A stretch of 64,000 nucleotides of DNA from contig NZ_BJDM01000008.1 of assembly GCF_005405145.1 (NCBI RefSeq), positions 1-64,000 on the forward strand, read 5' to 3'. The stretch is from Paucilactobacillus kaifaensis. Its GTDB lineage: Bacteria; Bacillota; Bacilli; Lactobacillales; Lactobacillaceae. Shown here one piece after another: positions 26,197-35,788 of this stretch (position 1 is its first letter; the number at the start of each line of letters is the position of its first letter). The translations under genes were made by a program, and so were the position numbers. The notes under the pieces are model-generated. The model ran no database searches and was not told where the DNA came from. It worked only from the letters and a program-made list of their open reading frames with translations.

Positions 26197-26730
26197 TTAA
26201 CGCCCAGCCAACCAGTATACAACTTGCTGAGACAACACGGGCGTATTATTAATAATCCACGAGGCCAATCCTGACGTATTAATTTGATTTTGCCACCATT
26301 CACTTGGCCACACCTGAAAAATAGTTAGCAAGAAAAAAATACTCATATAGACGATTACGAAGTTAATTAGTCCTCCTAAAATCGCATTTAATTGATGAAT
26401 AACTGGCAATTTGGTTACCAAACTAAACCGACGTGTTAACCAGCGACAAATAAATAACACCACTATAAAAATGATAATAAATGCCACTCCATTATAAAAG
26501 AACTGATTACCATTGCTATCATTTAGTGCACTACCCGCATTTTGAGTCGATGTTTTGAGGATCGGAAATAGACTTGCCAATTGTATACCTAAAAACGATG
26601 CACCTGTTTTAGCAACCACCAATGCCACTAAATATCCTACTAGTCCAAGAATCATTCGAACCAATCCGCGATGGTGACCGATGCTAAAGCTAATAATTAG
26701 AACAATAATAATGCCGATTGTTAAAATCAT
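26197..26730 (-). CDS. CvpA family membrane protein
   Basis: A 177-residue protein with four membrane helices (about residues 3-20, 28-46, 76-98 and 112-138) and the N-terminal signature 'GHHRGLVRMILGLVGYLVA'. CvpA proteins affect colicin V production and bile or envelope tolerance in other bacteria; the mechanism is not known. Its ATG immediately follows the zapA stop (TAAATG), so it is translationally coupled. Confidence 0.88.
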   Translation of the reverse strand: MILTIGIIIVLIISFSIGHHRGLVRMILGLVGYLVALVVAKTGASFLGIQLASLFPILKTSTQNAGSALNDSNGNQFFYNGVAFIIIFIVVLFICRWLTRRFSLVTKLPVIHQLNAILGGLINFVIVYMSIFFLLTIFQVWPSEWWQNQINTSGLASWIINNTPVLSQQVVYWLAGR

Positions 26731-26979
26731 TTATTGCCCACTTTCTGAACCGTTAATTTGATTAATTTCTTGTTGTTTACTAATTTGATCTGCCACCGCA
26801 TTGAAAGCAACTAGATTAGCACGTTGTAACGCACTCAATTCAGGATTCACTTCTTTTAGATGATCAATTTGTTCGTTCACAAGCTGCTGTGCTGCCAGAA
26901 CTTCTTTTTGAGAACCCGGACCGGCAATAGTGTATTCCTCGCCATCAATTTTTATTTTATATCTTTTATTATTGCTCAT
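26731..26979 (-). CDS. zapA: Cell division protein ZapA
   Basis: An 82-residue ZapA: an N-terminal beta hairpin with 'RYKIKIDGEEYTIAG' and a long helix including 'LSALQRANLVAFNAVADQIS'. It binds FtsZ and promotes Z-ring bundling. ATG at 26979 follows GGAGG. It opens the zapA-cvpA-mutS2 operon and is divergent from rnhC. Confidence 0.9.
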   Translation of the reverse strand: MSNNKRYKIKIDGEEYTIAGPGSQKEVLAAQQLVNEQIDHLKEVNPELSALQRANLVAFNAVADQISKQQEINQINGSESGQ

Positions 26980-27091
26980 ATGTGAGCCTCCTAGCTTAAC
27001 GCAATTATTGTTATTTTAGCATGAACATTTTTTTATTCCCACTTCCGTGATATGCTACACTAGTTTTATTAAACAAAAAGGATGTTTTACC

Positions 27092-28009
27092 ATGCGAGAA
27101 GTTCTACAATGCTCGAAATCACAACTAAATCAGATGCAAAAGACATATGCACCATTTACAGTTACTACTCCTAATGGTGCCATTTTTCGCGCCAAGAAAA
27201 ATGGCATCACAATCACAGCTTACCGATCAGGAAAAGTTATGTTTCAAGGTAATAATACTACAGCCGAATCTAAAATATGGCAACCAAGTGCCATCAGCAA
27301 AGAGCCCACCAATAAATCAACTGAATCTGCGGGTCTCCCTGCTGATTTTGCTAACTGGTCTGTCATTGGTTCGGACGAAGTAGGTACTGGTAGTTACTTT
27401 GGTCCCTTGACTGTAGCTGCAGTTTATGTTGACAATTCGCATTTAGAGCAGGTCCGCCAACTTGGAATTCAAGATTCAAAAAAGGTGACTGATCCCGAAA
27501 TTATCCGCATGGCAAAACAACTAATAACATTTCTACCCTATCATGTTGTCAACTTAATGCCAACAAAATATAATCAATTAATGCAGCACTACAATCAAGG
27601 CCAATTAAAAGCACTTTGTCATAACCTAGCTCTCCAAACAGTTTTAAATAAAATTAGTCCCACTAAACCAGATGGAATTTTAATTGATCAGTTTGTTGCT
27701 CCAGCAACCTACTATCGCTATCTGAAGGGGCAGCCCAACATTATTTCACAAAATGTTTACTTTAAAATTAAGGGTGAGCAAGCTCATTTGGCAGTAGCGG
27801 CAGCTTCCATTATCGCTCGTTACGTATCATTAATTGCGATGGATCAATTGACTGAACAGGCAAAAATCACACTTCCGATTGGAGCGGGTAATGCGGTTGA
27901 TCAAATTGCAGCAAAACTTTTGCGCGAAGGCCACTCGCTGGATCAATTTGCCAAACTACACTTTGCTAATACTGCTAAAGCAAAAAAATTGGCACAACGA
28001 TATCATTAG
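27092..28009 (+). CDS. rnhC: Ribonuclease HIII
   Basis: A 305-residue RNase HIII that degrades RNA in RNA-DNA hybrids. The N-terminal DUF3378/TBP-like substrate-binding domain (about residues 1-75) is followed by the catalytic domain with 'VIGSDEVGTGSYFGPLTV' (Asp-Glu pair), 'GIQDSKKVTD' and 'GILIDQF'. I take ATG 27092 with AAAGGA upstream; in-frame codons back to 27047 overlap the promoter, which has an extended -10 TGCTACACT (27053-27061). A strong terminator follows. Confidence 0.94.
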   Translation: MREVLQCSKSQLNQMQKTYAPFTVTTPNGAIFRAKKNGITITAYRSGKVMFQGNNTTAESKIWQPSAISKEPTNKSTESAGLPADFANWSVIGSDEVGTGSYFGPLTVAAVYVDNSHLEQVRQLGIQDSKKVTDPEIIRMAKQLITFLPYHVVNLMPTKYNQLMQHYNQGQLKALCHNLALQTVLNKISPTKPDGILIDQFVAPATYYRYLKGQPNIISQNVYFKIKGEQAHLAVAAASIIARYVSLIAMDQLTEQAKITLPIGAGNAVDQIAAKLLREGHSLDQFAKLHFANTAKAKKLAQRYH

Positions 28010-28010
28010 A

Positions 28011-28063
28011 AGTGCTAACTAAAAGGATCTGAACATTTTGTTCGGATCCTTTTAGTTAGCACT
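28011..28063. terminator. Bidirectional terminator between rnhC and the DUF1292 gene
   Basis: A 25-bp stem (28011-28035 with 28039-28063, one G-U type pair) and a 3-base loop. It contains AAAAGGATC/GATCCTTTT. It lies between two convergent genes. Confidence 0.88.
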
Positions 28064-28077
28064 AATATTCTAGTTAT

Positions 28078-28392
28078 TTAAACATCAAAATTACCATCGT
28101 CATCTAAAAATGTGTTTAAAACTTCTTCAACCATGTCCCATTCGGCATCGTCTTCGATTTGTTCTAGCTCACCTTCAGAAACTTCATCACTACCGTCTTG
28201 GACTGGTTGGTACGCATATGCCTGAATATCAACTTCATCGTCATTTTCAGCACTAGCAGGGTATAACAGAATGTAAGATTTACCATAGTCCTTGGAGTCA
28301 AATGTAAACAGAACCTTATAAAGTTCTTCATTGCCATCATCATCCACCAATGTAATTAAATCATCATTTTCATTTTGTGCTTGTTCACTCAT
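28078..28392 (-). CDS. DUF1292 family acidic protein (YrzB type)
   Basis: A 104-residue, very acidic protein with the DUF1292 core 'LVDDDGNEELYKVLFTF' and 'YILLYPA'. The function is unknown, but it is conserved as the third gene of ireB-ruvX-DUF1292 in Bacilli. Start ATG 28392, 9 bases after ruvX. Confidence 0.88.
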   Translation of the reverse strand: MSEQAQNENDDLITLVDDDGNEELYKVLFTFDSKDYGKSYILLYPASAENDDEVDIQAYAYQPVQDGSDEVSEGELEQIEDDAEWDMVEEVLNTFLDDDGNFDV

Positions 28393-28401
28393 TACATTTC
28401 C

Positions 28402-28839
28402 TCACAATTCTTGGGTTAACTTGCCATGACCATCTAAATAATTTTGCAAAATTAAGCTTGCCGCTAACTTATCAATAACCTGCTTTTGCTTTTTTCTAGA
28501 GGCGTCTGCCTCTTCAATTAGCATTCGTGAGGCTTCAACAGTAGTTAATCGTTCGTCTTGATATTCAATTGGTAAACCAAATGTGGTTTCCAATAGACGA
28601 CCATAATTTTTTGCGGCTTCAACACGGGGGCCAGAGCTATTGTTCATATTTTTAGGCAACCCCACAACAAAGCCAGCAATTTGGTATTGCTTAACTAAGG
28701 ATTTAATCCGGTCAATACCAAATTCTTCTTGCTCTTCATTAATTGAAACAATTTCCAACCCTTGAGCAGTCCAGCCCAGCGGGTCACTAATTGCAACACC
28801 AACAGTTCTAGATCCGACATCTAATCCCATTAGTCGCAT
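28402..28839 (-). CDS. ruvX: Holliday junction resolvase-like protein RuvX/YqgF
   Basis: A 145-residue RNase H-fold protein with '[16 protein letters not shown]' (residues 4-19), '[15 protein letters not shown]' and '[13 protein letters not shown]'. The family is called a putative Holliday junction resolvase and also matures the 16S rRNA 5' end. Start ATG 28839 overlaps the ireB stop by one base. Confidence 0.93.
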   Translation of the reverse strand: MRLMGLDVGSRTVGVAISDPLGWTAQGLEIVSINEEQEEFGIDRIKSLVKQYQIAGFVVGLPKNMNNSSGPRVEAAKNYGRLLETTFGLPIEYQDERLTTVEASRMLIEEADASRKKQKQVIDKLAASLILQNYLDGHGKLTQEL

Positions 28840-29099
28840 TATGATTCCTCATTAGTTTTCAAATATGAACGAACCAATTCTTCAATAATCTCATCACGCT
28901 CATGTTTACGAATTAAATTGCGAGCATCATTTAGTCGTGGAATGTACGCCGGATCTCCCGAAAGTAAATAACCTACAATTTGATTAATCGGATTATAGCC
29001 CTTTTCTTCGAGTGCTTGGTAAACTGTATTTAACGTATCTTTAACATCTTTTTGATCTTTGTCCCCAAAGTCAAAAAACATCGTTTTATCTGTTGCCAA
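28839..29099 (-). CDS. ireB: IreB family regulatory phosphoprotein
   Basis: An 86-residue protein matching IreB/YrzL: '[21 protein letters not shown]' and '[19 protein letters not shown]'. In Enterococcus, IreB is phosphorylated on N-terminal threonines by the PASTA kinase IreK and affects cephalosporin resistance; Thr at residues 3 and 6 is available here. It heads the ireB-ruvX-DUF1292 unit just downstream of alaS. Confidence 0.92.
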   Translation of the reverse strand: MATDKTMFFDFGDKDQKDVKDTLNTVYQALEEKGYNPINQIVGYLLSGDPAYIPRLNDARNLIRKHERDEIIEELVRSYLKTNEES

Positions 29100-29214
29100 T
29101 TAGTACACCTCCATCAACTCTTATCTCCTCAATTTTACTAAACCATCAAGGAAAGTACAATCATCATGAATTGATGTAACCGATTCGTAACACCGTTGTA
29201 ATCAGTTCTGCGAT

Positions 29215-31866
29215 TTAGTCATTCAAGTATTGTTCGGCTAATTGAAGTGCTTTTTCAATGCCAGCAGGATTCTTCCCCCCTGCTTGTGCTAAATTAGGTC
29301 GGCCACCACCACCGCCACCGATAGCAGGTGCAATTGCTTTAATGATGTCACCAGCCTTAATTCCTGTTTTGATCTTATCATCGCCAACCGCAACCAACAT
29401 GTTGACTTTACCATCAACTGCATTGGCCAACACCAATACATCAGATAATTTCTTAGCCCGCCAAGAATCAGCTAATTGTCGAATTTGGTCCATTCCGGCA
29501 ACTTGCACCTGTTCAGCAATCAAAGTTCCTTGCTTAGTTTCTCGAACGTTTGCAAACACGTCTTGTGCTTGCTGTGCAGCAATTTTAGCTTGCAAACTAT
29601 CATTTTGTCTTTGCAATTGCTTTAACTCATCCTGAAGGCCTTCAACCTTATGTGGTACTTCTTTGACTTGAGGCGCCTTCAAAATAGCCGCTGTTTGAGC
29701 CAATAAATTCTCTCGATCATGTAGTAGTTGGTAAGCGTCACTAGCAGTAACTGCTTCAATTCGACGAACCCCAGCTCCAACACCAGCTTCAGAAACAATT
29801 TTAAATAGTCCAATTTCATTGGTATTTGTTACGTGATCACCACCACAAAATTCAGTATTAAAATCGCCAATTTTAACCACGCGCACATGATCCCCATATT
29901 TTTCACTGAACAATGCGATTGCGCCCATATCTTGCGCCGATTGTAAATCTGTTTCAACTGTTTTCACAGGAATTTCACGCCATATTTGTTCATTAACCAT
30001 TTGCTCAACACGCTCCAAATCATCTTTGGTTACTGAACCGAAATGGTTAAAATCGAACCGCAAATAATGTTGTTCAACTAAGGAACCAGCTTGTTGAGTA
30101 TGACCACCCAATATATTCCGCAATGCCTGATCTAACAAATGTGTTGCTGTATGATTCTTTTCAATTTTTAAATGACGCTGACGGTCAACTACTAATTGAT
30201 AGCGAGCACCCTTCTTTAAAGTTCCTGTCAACTTAATTGAATGTAGATTTTGTCCATTAGGGGCATGCTGAACATCTACCACAGAGCCAATCTTCACTCC
30301 CTGATTGTCCAATATCACACCAGTATCAGCAACTTGCCCACCCATTTCAGCATAAAATGGTGTTTGTTCAAAAATAACCTCGGCAGGTTCACCATTGTTA
30401 GTTTCATCCACCATCTGCTCATTTTGTGCGATTGCTAATACTTTGGCATCCGATACAACTAGCTTTTCATACCCAACATACTGACTTTCAGCCTTAAAAT
30501 CAGTCCATAAATCACTTTGAACTCCCATTGATTTACCATTGCCCCGAGCATTGCGAGCACGATTTTGTTGTTGTTTCATTTCATCTTTAAATCCGGCCTC
30601 ATCAATCGTAATGCCTTCATCAGCAGCATATTCACGTGTTAACTCAACAGGAAATCCATAAGTATCATACAGCTTAAATGCTGTCTTACCTGACATTTGT
30701 GTCTTACCTGTTTCTTTAGTATCGCGCATCGCTTGATTTAACAAATCCAAGCCATCATTTAACGTAGCATTAAATCGTTCTTCTTCGGATTGAATTACTG
30801 AGGCAATATAATCAGCATTTTTTAATACCTCTGGATAATGGGACTGCATAATTTTTCCGACGGTTGTCACCATCTTAAACAGGAATGGTTCATTAATACC
30901 TAATTTCTTTCCATTCACGACTGCACGCCGAATTAACCTTCTAATTACGTACCCGCGACCAACATTAGACGGTAATGCTCCGTCGCCAATTGCAAATGTA
31001 ATCGCCCGAATATGATCAGCAATAACTTTAAAGGAAACATCATCCAAATCATTTTTGCCGTATTGTTTGTTATCACTCAAAGTCTGCGTTTGTTCAATCA
31101 GTGGCAAAAAAAGATCCGTTTCAAAATTTGTTTTGGCATGTTGGAAAATAGAAACAACTCGTTCTAATCCCATTCCAGTATCGATGTTTTTATGTGGTAG
31201 TGGTTCATAGGTATCTTCTGGAGTGTGGTTAAATTGTGAAAAAACAATATTCCAGATTTCAAGATAACGTTCGTTTTCGCCACCAGGATAATTTTCAGCA
31301 TCATCTTTTGCAACATTATTCATTTCCTGACCGCGATCATAGAAAACTTCAGAATCAGGTCCCGAGGGTCCCTGACCAATGTCCCAAAAATTATCTTCAT
31401 CCTCAATGATGTGATCGGCAGCTACACCGGTTTGTTCCCAAATTGCACGAGTTTCTTTGTCTTTGGGATAAACAGTGATATATAGCTTATCCGCATCAAA
31501 ACCAAACCACTGATCAGACGTTAGTAGCTCCCACGCCCATGGAATTACCTCTTTTTTAAAATAATCACCCACTGAAAAATTACCAAGCATTTCAAACAAA
31601 GTATGGTGACGAGCAGTCTTACCGACATTTTCAATATCATTTGTGCGAATGCTTTTTTGTGAACTAGCTAGTCGTGGATTTTCTGGCACAACGGAACCAT
31701 CAAAGTACTTTTTCATTGTCGCAACACCTGAGTTAATCCAAAGTAACGTTGGATCATCAACTGGCACAAGTGGTGCACTAGGTTCTATTTTGTGTCCACG
31801 TTCCTTAAAGAATTCCAAAAACATTTGTCGTACTTCACTACTAGATAATTGTTTCAATGCTGTCAT
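29215..31866 (-). CDS. alaS: Alanine--tRNA ligase
   Basis: An 883-residue class II synthetase. Motif 1 region 'FLEFFKERGHKIEPSAPLVP' lies at the N-terminus and motif 2 'HHTLFEMLGNFSVGDYF' near residues 70-90. The editing domain has the zinc motif 'KNHTATHLL' with 'FCGGDHVTNT', and the C-terminal DHHA1 domain has the glycine-rich 'GGGGGGRPNLAQAGG'. It charges tRNA-Ala and clears mischarged Ser/Gly. The start is ATG 31866, the canonical N-terminus, with AGGA upstream; longer in-frame readings would run into the T-box leader. Expression is probably controlled by that leader. Confidence 0.97.
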   Translation of the reverse strand: MTALKQLSSSEVRQMFLEFFKERGHKIEPSAPLVPVDDPTLLWINSGVATMKKYFDGSVVPENPRLASSQKSIRTNDIENVGKTARHHTLFEMLGNFSVGDYFKKEVIPWAWELLTSDQWFGFDADKLYITVYPKDKETRAIWEQTGVAADHIIEDEDNFWDIGQGPSGPDSEVFYDRGQEMNNVAKDDAENYPGGENERYLEIWNIVFSQFNHTPEDTYEPLPHKNIDTGMGLERVVSIFQHAKTNFETDLFLPLIEQTQTLSDNKQYGKNDLDDVSFKVIADHIRAITFAIGDGALPSNVGRGYVIRRLIRRAVVNGKKLGINEPFLFKMVTTVGKIMQSHYPEVLKNADYIASVIQSEEERFNATLNDGLDLLNQAMRDTKETGKTQMSGKTAFKLYDTYGFPVELTREYAADEGITIDEAGFKDEMKQQQNRARNARGNGKSMGVQSDLWTDFKAESQYVGYEKLVVSDAKVLAIAQNEQMVDETNNGEPAEVIFEQTPFYAEMGGQVADTGVILDNQGVKIGSVVDVQHAPNGQNLHSIKLTGTLKKGARYQLVVDRQRHLKIEKNHTATHLLDQALRNILGGHTQQAGSLVEQHYLRFDFNHFGSVTKDDLERVEQMVNEQIWREIPVKTVETDLQSAQDMGAIALFSEKYGDHVRVVKIGDFNTEFCGGDHVTNTNEIGLFKIVSEAGVGAGVRRIEAVTASDAYQLLHDRENLLAQTAAILKAPQVKEVPHKVEGLQDELKQLQRQNDSLQAKIAAQQAQDVFANVRETKQGTLIAEQVQVAGMDQIRQLADSWRAKKLSDVLVLANAVDGKVNMLVAVGDDKIKTGIKAGDIIKAIAPAIGGGGGGRPNLAQAGGKNPAGIEKALQLAEQYLND

Positions 31867-31889
31867 AAATTCAATCCTACACTTTCCTT

Positions 31890-32101
31890 TTTTGTATAAT
31901 AAAATCCACCATTGCCAGCCAAGACGCCTGAAATTAGACGCGGTACCACTTTGCTTGCAACGATGGATCTCGTTAACCACTTAAACTCGATAATGCTGAG
32001 TCGCATTTGTCATCACTGGGTAGCATTTAATAAATTTAATCGTTTTTTACAGCAATTCAAAACGTCTCTGAAAAATAAACATTATTAAATATATCCCGAA
32101 C
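31890..32101 (-). promoter_or_regulatory. T-box riboswitch leader of alaS
   Basis: The minus strand contains the T-box AAAGTGGTACCGCG (31939-31952), whose UGGU can pair with the ACCA end of uncharged tRNA-Ala. Upstream, GAATTGCTGTA forms the loop of a CGTTTT/AAAACG hairpin (about 32041-32064). GCT at 32051-32053 is an alanine codon in a sequence context resembling the specifier loop. A stem III-like hairpin AACGA/TCGTT is centred at about 31965. The 5' arm of stem I looks unusually short. Confidence 0.85.
31895..31968 (-). terminator. Regulated terminator of the alaS T-box leader
   Basis: On the minus strand ATCCATCGTTGC (31957-31968) can pair with GCAATGGTGGAT (31904-31915), a 12-bp helix with two G-U pairs, followed by TTTTATTAT. 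The T-box sequence lies between the arms, as expected of mutually exclusive structures. Confidence 0.75.
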
Positions 32102-32107
32102 ATGGAT

Positions 32108-32136
32108 ATTATAGTTGACCAATTTAATAAAATCAA
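32108..32136 (-). promoter_or_regulatory. alaS promoter, overlapping the stop codon of the RNA helicase gene
   Basis: Minus strand: -35 TTGATT (32131-32136), a 17-base spacer and the perfect -10 TATAAT (32108-32113). The -35 box contains the TGA stop of the upstream helicase gene. Confidence 0.75.
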
Positions 32137-33485
32137 CGGTTACTCTTTTTCTTATCTCGCCGCGCTTTGCGCATGTCATGGCGTAACTCCAACTTACGTT
32201 TTTGTCGCTCCTGTTCTGAAATTGCCGACTTAATTTTTTTCTTGTATCCTGGTTTAACCTTTTTCTTGGTCTTTTTAACGTACCCTTGCATGGTACTGTC
32301 TAGTTTATCGTGTCGCGGTTGTCGTTTTTCTCTGCGTCGTCGGTCATAAGTATCCACAATTTCATTATTTTTAAGTTCTTTGGGTTTAAATGTAATACCC
32401 ATCTGTTCTAACTCAGTGACTTTTTGGTCATCCCCTGGTTCATACAGCGTCACTGCAATTCCTGGCATATTATTACGACCTGTTCGGCCAACACGATGAA
32501 CAAAATATTCCAAATCATTAGGAATCCCATCATTAATGACCATTGAGACCCCTTCAATGTCGATTCCTCGAGCTGCTAAATCAGTTGCCACAACAAACTG
32601 AAAATCTAAATTATGGACTTGCCGCATTACTCGCTTACGTTCACGTGGTGCAATGCCTCCGTGAATCATAGCAACTTTTAAATTTTTAGTCTGCAGATAG
32701 TGATTAATTTCTTCAACCCGTTCTTTAGTGTTAGCAAAAATTAGCACCAAATAAGGTTCCCCAATGGTCAATAACTGATAAATCAATTCATTTTTACTCT
32801 TACTTTTTGTTGACAACAACCAGTTGTCAACGGTTGGACTGATTACCGATGTCACAGGGATTTCTTCAACCACTGGATTATTCATATACTTACGGAGAAA
32901 CGGCCGTAATTTATCAGGAATCGTGGCAGAAAAGACCATCATTTGAAGGTCTTCTGGCAATGCACCGGCTATTTTATCAACCTGTGCCAAAAAGCCCATA
33001 TCAAGTGTCATATCAGCCTCATCTACTACAAATTGATGTGCTTGATGAATATCTAACGCTCCACTGCTGATTAAATCAGCAATCCTTCCTGGTGTCCCAA
33101 CAACAATGTGTGGTTGGTGATTTTTTAATTGCGCAATTTGTCGTTGCTTGTCTGTCCCACCAACATAATTATGAATCCTAAATTCAACTGGCGAAAAAGA
33201 CGCTAATTGCTTAGCCGCCTCATAAATTTGATATGCTAATTCACGGCTGGGGGTCGTAATGACTATCTGGACATGTTCTTTAGTTGCGTCAATTTGATTG
33301 AAAATTGGCAGTAAAAAAGCGTGTGTCTTACCACTTCCAGTTTGCGATTGGCCAACCACACTTTTACCTGCTTGAATGATTGGAATAATCTTTGATTGAA
33401 CTGGTGTTGGCGTCTGAAAGCCGAGGTCCTTAACTGCGGCTAATATAAATGGTTGCAGGTTAAATGCTGCAAATGAATCCGCCAT
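32133..33485 (-). CDS. cshB: DEAD-box RNA helicase (CshB type)
   Basis: A 450-residue ATP-dependent RNA helicase with the motifs in order: Q motif (near 'GFQTPTPVQ'), motif I 'GQSQTGSGKTHAF', 'TPSRELAYQ', 'GTPGRIADL', motif II as 'VDEADMTLD' (DEAD), 'FSATIP', 'ATDLAARGIDI' and 'HRVGRTGR'. The last 80 residues are strongly basic, typical of CshB-like cold-shock helicases that act in ribosome assembly or mRNA turnover. ATG 33485 lies 2 bases after nrnA. Confidence 0.92.
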   Translation of the reverse strand: MADSFAAFNLQPFILAAVKDLGFQTPTPVQSKIIPIIQAGKSVVGQSQTGSGKTHAFLLPIFNQIDATKEHVQIVITTPSRELAYQIYEAAKQLASFSPVEFRIHNYVGGTDKQRQIAQLKNHQPHIVVGTPGRIADLISSGALDIHQAHQFVVDEADMTLDMGFLAQVDKIAGALPEDLQMMVFSATIPDKLRPFLRKYMNNPVVEEIPVTSVISPTVDNWLLSTKSKSKNELIYQLLTIGEPYLVLIFANTKERVEEINHYLQTKNLKVAMIHGGIAPRERKRVMRQVHNLDFQFVVATDLAARGIDIEGVSMVINDGIPNDLEYFVHRVGRTGRNNMPGIAVTLYEPGDDQKVTELEQMGITFKPKELKNNEIVDTYDRRRREKRQPRHDKLDSTMQGYVKKTKKKVKPGYKKKIKSAISEQERQKRKLELRHDMRKARRDKKKSNR

Positions 33486-33487
33486 AC

Positions 33488-34444
33488 TTATTCTCCTTTT
33501 TGTGTTTCTATCGTTAACTGATCCAATTGAGCAATAATTTGTTTAATTTCCTGCTCATCTTTTGCTTTCGCACCACTAGCTAATGGGTGTCCTCCACCAT
33601 CGTGTAATTTAGCGATTTCATTAATATGAGCATCCTTTGAACGCATGCGAACTCGATAAGTACCATCATCTTGCTGAACAAAGATAGCCCACGATCGCAC
33701 TGTCTTGAGTCGACCAGGAATTGGCACAATACCAGCAGTCCCTGAATCACCTAAATTAAATTTAGCTAAAATATCGTTAGTCAAAATTAGATAAGCTGCT
33801 CCGTGCTCCAAAACGGTCAAGTTCTCATAGACATAGGCAGATAAACGCGCTACCGGTAATGAGAGCTCGTTTTCATGTTGTCCAATTGCTGCTGCATCAG
33901 CACCTGCTTCCATTAAACTTGCTGCGACTCTCATGGTATGTGGAGTGGTTGCAGGATACAAGAAACGTCCTGTATCCCCTATAATGCCAGCTAATAATGC
34001 ATGGGATGCCTTTTGTGGAAGTGTTAGCTCAGTTCTAAATTGATCATAAAAATCGAAAATTAATTCCGACGAACTAGAAGCGGCCTCTCTCACCCACATA
34101 ATATCACCGAATGGTTCATCATTAGGATGATGGTCAATCTTAACTAATTGAGCCCCTTGATCGAACCGTCGATCATCAATCCGTGGAGCGTTGGCAGTAT
34201 CCACCACAATCACTAATGCATCGTTGAACGCATCGTTGTCAATCTCGTCCATCGCACCAATCCAGTTAAACCCAGCAATTTGTTTACCAACGATCGAAAT
34301 TTCCTTATACGGAAAAGAAGCACGCAATATCTCTGCTAAACCAACTTGTGATCCGATCGCATCAGGATCAGGACGTTGATGACGATGAATTATAATTTTT
34401 GAATACTTTTTAATTTGTGCAAAGATTTGGCTCTGTACATCCAT
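33488..34444 (-). CDS. nrnA: DHH/DHHA1 phosphoesterase, NrnA-like (nanoRNase/pAp phosphatase)
   Basis: A 318-residue protein. The DHH motifs are visible as 'RHQRPDPDAIGSQ' (residues about 20-32), 'VVDTANAPR' and 'KIDHHPND'; the C-terminal DHHA1 domain ends in 'HDGGGHPLASGAKAK'. NrnA degrades 2-5 nt RNAs and dephosphorylates pAp. The start is ATG 34444 with AGGAG upstream. A promoter TTGAAA, 17 bases, TATACT (34507-34535) precedes it. Confidence 0.92.
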   Translation of the reverse strand: MDVQSQIFAQIKKYSKIIIHRHQRPDPDAIGSQVGLAEILRASFPYKEISIVGKQIAGFNWIGAMDEIDNDAFNDALVIVVDTANAPRIDDRRFDQGAQLVKIDHHPNDEPFGDIMWVREAASSSSELIFDFYDQFRTELTLPQKASHALLAGIIGDTGRFLYPATTPHTMRVAASLMEAGADAAAIGQHENELSLPVARLSAYVYENLTVLEHGAAYLILTNDILAKFNLGDSGTAGIVPIPGRLKTVRSWAIFVQQDDGTYRVRMRSKDAHINEIAKLHDGGGHPLASGAKAKDEQEIKQIIAQLDQLTIETQKGE

Positions 34445-34506
34445 TATCTTAATTTCTCCTCTAATTTGTACTAGCAACTTAATGCTATATATACTGATCG
34501 TTCCTT

Positions 34507-34535
34507 AGTATACAGGTTATCTGTACCAGTTTCAA
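34507..34535 (-). promoter_or_regulatory. Promoter of nrnA-cshB
   Basis: Minus strand: TTGAAA (34530-34535), a 17-base spacer and TATACT (34507-34512), in the gap after dinB. Confidence 0.65.
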
Positions 34536-34541
34536 AGCAGC

Positions 34542-35660
34542 TTACTGTTTAAATAGTGGTAAAGTAATATTTTCAAACATTAACGGAGCCAAGTTAGTCA
34601 TTGTAATACCTAATAATCTAATCTTTTGTGACGACGCCTGAAGTTCTTCCATAATCTGATTAGCAAGAAAATAAATTGCTTCCTCTGAATTTTCAATATA
34701 TTCAACCTGCGTAATTCGCTTAGTAATTGTTGTAAAGTCCTGATAGCGAACCTTCAAAACTAGGGTTTTTCCATGTTTCTGCTGTTGTCTTAAAGCATCA
34801 GATACCATCTGTGCAATTTTTTTTAGTTGAACACTGGCTTCCGCATCAGATACCAGTAACTGGGTGTAGGTCCTCTCTTTGCCAATCGACTTACGATCAC
34901 GTTGATATTCAACTGGTCGATCGTCAATGCCTCGTACCCGCCTAAATAAAATATATCCTAACTTTCCAAAATGCTGCATTAACGTTCCTTCACTTAATGC
35001 AAACAACTCCTGTCCTGACTTAATTCCTAAATCATGCATTTTAGGCACTGTTTTCTTCCCAACACCTCTAAATTTTTCAATTGGCAACTGCATTAGAAAA
35101 TCGTGAACATCAGCTTGTCTAATTATCGTTACACCCACTGGTTTACGATAGTCTGATGCCAATTTTGCCAAAAACTTATTATATGAAATTCCCGTTGAAC
35201 ACGTTAAATGCGTTTTTTCAAAAATTTCAGCTTGCAGTTGATGTGCTAATTGGACAGCACTATCAATTTGCAATTTATTTTCGGTTACATCAAGGTATGC
35301 TTCATCAAAAGCAATTGGTTCAATTTTATCAGTATACTCGTGAAAAATAGCATGAATTTGAGCAGAAACCTGCCGATAAATTGTAAAATCAGGCGTTTTA
35401 AAAATAGCTTTTGGGGCAAGTTCTAATGCTTTCTGAGCCGCCATAGCGGAATGAACACCTGCTTTTCTAGCAATGTAATTAGCAGTTGTAACAACACCGT
35501 GTCCACCTGTTTTTCGTGGATCCTTGGCAACTATCAAAGGCTGATTACGCCACTGCGGGTGGTCACGCATCTCTATAGACGCATAAAAAGCATCCATATC
35601 AATATGAATAATTTTACGAGAATCATCGACTTGCAATGGTTGTTCCATAAATTCAGCCAT
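34542..35660 (-). CDS. dinB: DNA polymerase IV (Y family)
   Basis: A 372-residue translesion polymerase. The catalytic carboxylates are in '[13 protein letters not shown]' (near residue 20) and '[12 protein letters not shown]' (near 119); the fingers and little-finger regions follow, with '[11 protein letters not shown]'. The C-terminus ends 'ITLPLFKQ', which could act as a weak beta-clamp-binding tail (inference). ATG 35660 follows GGTGGTGAT. An extended -10 TGCTATAAT lies upstream, but I see no CGAAC-N4-GTTCG SOS box. Confidence 0.95.
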   Translation of the reverse strand: MAEFMEQPLQVDDSRKIIHIDMDAFYASIEMRDHPQWRNQPLIVAKDPRKTGGHGVVTTANYIARKAGVHSAMAAQKALELAPKAIFKTPDFTIYRQVSAQIHAIFHEYTDKIEPIAFDEAYLDVTENKLQIDSAVQLAHQLQAEIFEKTHLTCSTGISYNKFLAKLASDYRKPVGVTIIRQADVHDFLMQLPIEKFRGVGKKTVPKMHDLGIKSGQELFALSEGTLMQHFGKLGYILFRRVRGIDDRPVEYQRDRKSIGKERTYTQLLVSDAEASVQLKKIAQMVSDALRQQQKHGKTLVLKVRYQDFTTITKRITQVEYIENSEEAIYFLANQIMEELQASSQKIRLLGITMTNLAPLMFENITLPLFKQ

Positions 35661-35788
35661 CTAATCACCACCAATTGAGGTAAATTATAGCAAAAAAGTT
35701 ATCCAGTAACAGTTTCTGCGCATCCTACTACTAAACAAACAACATACACAAATATTACCATCAAAATTCAATTTCTAAAAAAGCTATC

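Noticed and set aside
29258-29635. 125-codon plus-strand open frame inside alaS
   Set aside because: It is antisense to the conserved C-terminal alaS domain, lacks a ribosome site and has proline/cysteine runs that mirror the glycine-rich DHHA1 motif.
31643-31984. 113-codon plus-strand open frame across the alaS start and T-box
   Set aside because: It runs antisense through the synthetase N-terminus and the leader and has no ribosome site.
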